Notes under the pieces: model-generated | The model's database searches: none | Told to the model about the DNA's origin: nothing | The model's input: only the letters and a program-made list of their open reading frames with translations | Part shown: positions 60,571 to 64,000 of the stretch, one piece after another | Position numbering within the stretch: the stretch's first letter is position 1 | Layout: every line of letters begins with the position of its first letter | Made by a program: the position numbers and the translations under genes | Assembly: GCA_016717115.1 (NCBI GenBank) | Contig: JADKGE010000003.1 | Span: 124,001 to 188,000 of the forward strand | Direction of reading: 5' to 3' | From: Actinomycetota bacterium | GTDB lineage: Bacteria > Actinomycetota > Actinomycetes > S36-B12 | DNA length: 64,000 nucleotides

Positions 60571-63369
60571 ATGACCGAGATGACGCACCCACGCGCCGCC
60601 GCGGACGACCTTGCTCCGTTTGCGCGTCCTGCCGACGAGGTCATCGAGGCCCTCGGCTCCTCGGCGGACGAGGGGCTGTCATCCGCCGAAGCCGCCGCCC
60701 GCCTGTCGATCTACGGACCCAACAGCATCAAGGGCGAGAAGCCCCCATCTGTGGTGGCCATCGCCCTGGGCCAGTTGCGCGATCCCATGAACCTCATGCT
60801 GGTCGCGGTGTCCATCATCAGCCTCATCATCGGCGAGGTCTCGACCGCTCTCGTGGTCGCGCTTCTCGTCGTGCTGAACCTGAGTCTGGGCACCCGCCAG
60901 GAGATCGCCGCGCGGGCCAGCGTCGATGCGCTGTCGAAGCTGCAGGTGCCGCAGAGCCGCGTCGTCCGCGACGGTCAGCTCCAGCTCGTCCCTGCGAAAG
61001 ACGTGGTTCCGGGCGACATCGTGCAAGTGGAGGCGGGGGACCTCGTCCCCGCCGACGGGCGACTGATCAGATCCGCGACGTGCGAGACGCAGGAGGCCGC
61101 GCTCACGGGAGAGAGCGCTCCGGTGGCCAAGGGCACTGCGCAGCTTGACAGCGTCGACGCGGCGCTGGGCGACCGCACCTGCATGCTGTTCCAGAACACC
61201 TCCGTCACCCGAGGCACCGGCGTGATGGTCGTCACGGCCACCGGCATGCAGACGCAGATGGGCCAGATCGCCAGCATGCTGTCGTCGGTCACCCGGACCC
61301 GCTCGCCGCTGCAGCAGGAGCTGGACAAGCTCACGACCGTCATCGGCATCGTCGCCTGGACCGCCGTGGCGGTCATCGTGGTCGTCGGCCTGTTCCGCGG
61401 GCTCCCGCTGTCCGACGTGCTGCTCCTCGGTGTCGCGATGGCCATCTCGGCGATCCCGACGGGCATGCCCGCCTTCGTGTCGGCACTCCTCTCGCAGGGC
61501 GCGAGGAAGCTCGCAGACGCGAAGGCAGTCGTCAAGAACCTGTCGGACGTCGAGACGCTGGGCGCCACCAGTGCGATCAACACCGACAAGACCGGCACGC
61601 TGACGATGAACCAGATGATGGTCTCGACCATCTACGCCAACGAGCACTGGTTCACCGTGGAGGGAGAGGGGTACCGCAAGTCGGGCGCGATCCTGTCGGT
61701 GGCGGGGGTTCCGGTTCCCGACTTCACTCGATTGGCCTACGGGCTGGCCCTGGACTCCGATGCCACGGTGAGTGACGAAGGCGATGTCGTCGGTGACCCG
61801 ACGGAGGCAGCGTTGGTCGTGCTCGCCGCCAAGCTCGGCGTCGATGCCGAGGAGACCCGCCGTGCCTACCCGCGACTGGCGGAAGTGCCGTTCGACTCCG
61901 ACTACAAGTTCATGGCCACGTTCCACCGCGCACAGCTCGACGGTGCCGAGCGGCTCGTCGCGCTGGTCAAGGGGGGCCCCGATGTGGTCCTCGCTCGCTG
62001 CACGCAGTCGGGTGGTCCGCTGAGCGGATCCCAGGTCCCGATGGATGAGGTGCGCCACGACATCGAGGCCGCCAACGAGCGACTGGCCGAGAAGGGCTTG
62101 CGCGTCCTGGCCTTCGCGGCTCGCCTTCTCGACGAGAGCGACGTCGCCGTCATGGAGTCCGATCCCATGGCTCTGGTGCAGGACCTCTCCTTCGCCGGGA
62201 TGGTCGGCATCATCGACCCGCTGCGCGCCGAGGCCAAGGATGCCGTCCGTGTTGCCCTTCATGCCGGCATCGACGTGCGGATGATCACGGGAGACCACGC
62301 GGTGACGGCCGCCGCGATCGGCGAGAGTCTCGGTCTCGGCCCCGGCGCCATCAGCGGACCCGAACTGCAGGCGCTGACGGACGACGAGCTGAAGGCGCGG
62401 ATGCCGGAACTGCACGTGTTCGGGCGCGTGACGCCCGACGACAAGCTCCGCCTCGCCCGCGTGATGCAGGAGACCGGCCTGATCGTCGCGATGACGGGCG
62501 ATGCCGTCAACGATGCCGCGGCGCTGAAGCAGGCAGACATCGGCGTGGCCATGGGCTCAGGCAGCGAGGTCACGAAGCAGGCAGCGCGGATGATCCTGAC
62601 GGACGACAACTTCGGCACGCTGGTGCACGCTGTCGAGCTCGGCCGGATCACGTACGACAAGATCGTCTCGTTCGTCCGCGTGCAGATGTCCCAGCTCCTG
62701 TCACTCGTGCTGCTGTTCGTCGCCGCGACCGTCTTCAACGTCAACGAAGGCATGGCGCTCACCCCGTCGATGGTCCTGTTCGTCGGGCTGTTCATCGTCA
62801 TCTTCCCCGTGGTCGTGGTCGCCAACGATCCGGGCGCGCCGGACATCATGTCTCGACCGCCGCGTGACCCCAAGGTGCCGTTGACGAACTCCCGAGCCGT
62901 GTGGCGATGGGTCCTGTACGGCGCCACCCGGTTCCTGCCCGCGTTCGCATGCCTGGTCTGGGGACCCGATCTGCCCAGCATCGACACCTCCAGCGCATCC
63001 ATGACCATGTGCTTCGCGGTGATCGCCCTCGGGGCCGTCTTCGGTGGGCTCGTGCTGCGCCGCGACCCCGTCAGCGGCCTGTCCGCCCCGGTCCTGAAGG
63101 CGCTGGCCATCCTGGCGATCCCGACCGCTCTGGTCGTCCTGGCCACGGAGCTGCCCATGGCGCAGAAGGGGTTCATGACCCAGTCCCTCACCGGTACCCA
63201 GTGGCTCATCGTGGTGGGCCTGTCCCTGATCGGCCCAGTCGTCGTCGAGGCCGACAAGTGGATCCGCAGGCGACGCTCTCCCGTCGCGGCGCCCGCCGAT
63301 GCCCGGTCCGCCGTCGAGCCGGCCCGTGCCCACCGGCCTGTACCAGCGCTCGCCATCGAAGGGAAGTGA
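60571..63369 (+). CDS. P-type ATPase of unassigned ion specificity (P2-like)
   Basis: A 932-residue cation-ATPase-like pump. The phosphorylated aspartate is D339 in DKTGTLT. The TGES-type actuator loop (ALTGESAPVAKG), the nucleotide domain (KGGPDV) and the hinge (MTGDAVNDAAALKQADIGVAM) are all present. The ion-site helices differ from Ca2+ pumps. M4 reads AIPTGMPAF where SERCA has AIPEGLPAV (E309 lost). The M5 and M6 equivalents (VQMSQLLSLVLLF and VVVVANDPGAPDIM) lack the usual Asn/Glu and NxxTD ligands. The substrate is therefore open. GAAAGGGAC precedes ATG 60571. Its stop overlaps the PPK2 gene by GTGA. Confidence 0.85.
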   Translation: MTEMTHPRAAADDLAPFARPADEVIEALGSSADEGLSSAEAAARLSIYGPNSIKGEKPPSVVAIALGQLRDPMNLMLVAVSIISLIIGEVSTALVVALLVVLNLSLGTRQEIAARASVDALSKLQVPQSRVVRDGQLQLVPAKDVVPGDIVQVEAGDLVPADGRLIRSATCETQEAALTGESAPVAKGTAQLDSVDAALGDRTCMLFQNTSVTRGTGVMVVTATGMQTQMGQIASMLSSVTRTRSPLQQELDKLTTVIGIVAWTAVAVIVVVGLFRGLPLSDVLLLGVAMAISAIPTGMPAFVSALLSQGARKLADAKAVVKNLSDVETLGATSAINTDKTGTLTMNQMMVSTIYANEHWFTVEGEGYRKSGAILSVAGVPVPDFTRLAYGLALDSDATVSDEGDVVGDPTEAALVVLAAKLGVDAEETRRAYPRLAEVPFDSDYKFMATFHRAQLDGAERLVALVKGGPDVVLARCTQSGGPLSGSQVPMDEVRHDIEAANERLAEKGLRVLAFAARLLDESDVAVMESDPMALVQDLSFAGMVGIIDPLRAEAKDAVRVALHAGIDVRMITGDHAVTAAAIGESLGLGPGAISGPELQALTDDELKARMPELHVFGRVTPDDKLRLARVMQETGLIVAMTGDAVNDAAALKQADIGVAMGSGSEVTKQAARMILTDDNFGTLVHAVELGRITYDKIVSFVRVQMSQLLSLVLLFVAATVFNVNEGMALTPSMVLFVGLFIVIFPVVVVANDPGAPDIMSRPPRDPKVPLTNSRAVWRWVLYGATRFLPAFACLVWGPDLPSIDTSSASMTMCFAVIALGAVFGGLVLRRDPVSGLSAPVLKALAILAIPTALVVLATELPMAQKGFMTQSLTGTQWLIVVGLSLIGPVVVEADKWIRRRRSPVAAPADARSAVEPARAHRPVPALAIEGK

Positions 63370-64000
63370 AGCCGGTGTCCAAGAAGCCGAAGAAGGATCA
63401 GAAGGCGTCGAAGGAGGCGCGCACGTCGTCGAAGCAGGAAGCGAGCACGCCGGTCAGTGCCCCGGAGGCCGTCGGCCCGACGGAACCTACGCTCGAGGCG
63501 GTTCCCGCGCCTCGGATGAAGGAGAGGGAGTACCAGAAGGCCCTGCGCCCTCTGCACGCCGAGCTGGTCGCACTCCAGGACTGGGTCAAGGACACCGGGG
63601 CGAAGGTCGTCGTCGTCTTCGAGGGTCGCGACACGGCTGGCAAGGGCGGCGCGATCAAGGCGATCACCGAGCGAGTCACCCCGCGCGTGTTCCGAGTGGT
63701 CGCACTCTCGGCTCCGACGGAACGGGAGAAGTCGCAGATGTACATCCAGCGGTATGTGGAGCACTTCCCGGCAGCGGGTGAAGTCGTGATCTTCGACCGC
63801 AGCTGGTACAACCGGGCCGGCGTCGAACGAGTGATGGGCTTCTGCACACCTGAGCAGACGGAGCGCTTCCTGGCCCTCACGCCCGCGGTGGAGAAGGCGA
63901 TGGTCGACTCGGGGATCACGCTCATCAAGTACTGGCTCGAGGTCAGCCCGCAGGAGCAGACGAAGCGGCTCCAGAGCCGCATCAACGATCCGCGAAAGAC
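63366..64000 (+). CDS. ppk2: Polyphosphate kinase 2 (PPK2), cut by the window end
   Basis: The first ~211 residues of a PPK2-family kinase. These enzymes transfer phosphate between polyphosphate and nucleotides. A Lys- and Ala-rich N-terminal extension (about 1-55) precedes the P-loop VVFEGRDTAGKGGAIKAI. The lid module DRSWYNRAGVERVMGFC follows, and the C-terminus lies outside the window. GTG 63366 overlaps the ATPase stop; GTG 63375 is an alternative start. The coupling suggests the pump and polyphosphate metabolism are co-regulated. Confidence 0.9.
   Translation, partial: MKPVSKKPKKDQKASKEARTSSKQEASTPVSAPEAVGPTEPTLEAVPAPRMKEREYQKALRPLHAELVALQDWVKDTGAKVVVVFEGRDTAGKGGAIKAITERVTPRVFRVVALSAPTEREKSQMYIQRYVEHFPAAGEVVIFDRSWYNRAGVERVMGFCTPEQTERFLALTPAVEKAMVDSGITLIKYWLEVSPQEQTKRLQSRINDPRK

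Noticed and set aside
1..64000. Mobile elements, prophage, CRISPR arrays, tRNA or rRNA genes
   Set aside because: Looking through the window I found no transposase, integrase, direct-repeat array or tRNA-like T-arm that would support any of these.

Overview
The window is about 64 kb of very GC-rich DNA with frequent GTG starts, AGGAGG-type ribosome sites and many 4-base ATGA/GTGA gene overlaps. Gene content (F420-dependent Ddn-type reductase, PadR-DUF1048-ABC exporter cassette, DUF4436, GH63-type glucosidase, PPK2) points to a free-living actinobacterium (Actinomycetota). No rRNA, tRNA, CRISPR array, transposase or phage gene was seen, so it reads as ordinary chromosome.

Layout, left to right. 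1-4.2 kb: a frameshifted formylglycine-type arylsulfatase, an overlapping LPG-synthase-TM membrane protein and a SulP anion transporter. 4.4-11.7 kb: secreted proteins (peptidoglycan-binding, beta-lactamase-family hydrolase, an orphan), an aldo/keto reductase, and a cupin/TetR pair behind a double palindromic operator. 11.7-15.4 kb: a diguanylate cyclase and a response regulator/histidine kinase operon, whose promoters carry the same palindrome. 15.5-19.9 kb: an alkyl sulfatase and a PadR-controlled ABC exporter. 20.0-22.4 kb: a formylglycine-generating enzyme followed by a decayed copy of the LPG-synthase-TM gene, then a secreted clan GH-A glycosidase. 22.4-26.8 kb: a truncated sensor, a GH3 beta-glucosidase and an amidohydrolase. 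26.9-35.6 kb: a seven-gene run of a branched-chain-type ABC importer plus both subunits of a xanthine dehydrogenase. 35.7-50.9 kb: cellobiose phosphorylase, an MFS/cNMP fusion, a HAD phosphatase, two small Cys-rich proteins, an HD protein, glutamate decarboxylase, a variant G6PD, a GH63 glucosidase, two paralogous secreted proteins and a GH13 amylase. 51.0-64.0 kb: an F420 reductase/flavodoxin/SGNH run, a three-gene envelope operon (DUF4436, serine hydrolase, DUF3298-like), a GT39-like membrane protein, a collagen-like secreted protein, an S33 peptidase, and a P-type ATPase overlapping a PPK2 kinase cut by the window end.

Three themes connect the genes. Organosulfate scavenging is served by the arylsulfatase, the alkyl sulfatase, the sulfatase-activating enzyme and the SulP carrier. 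Purine (or N-heterocycle) uptake and oxidation is served by the ABC importer and xanthine dehydrogenase. Glucan and cellodextrin use is served by GH3, GH94, GH63, GH13 and G6PD. The least expected signals are the intact and decayed LPG-synthase-TM genes sitting directly behind the sulfatase and its activator, the shared palindrome in front of the c-di-GMP and two-component genes, a histidine kinase with a duplicated membrane/DHp module, a G6PD lacking the usual lysine, and a P-type ATPase lacking the Ca2+-pump ion ligands.
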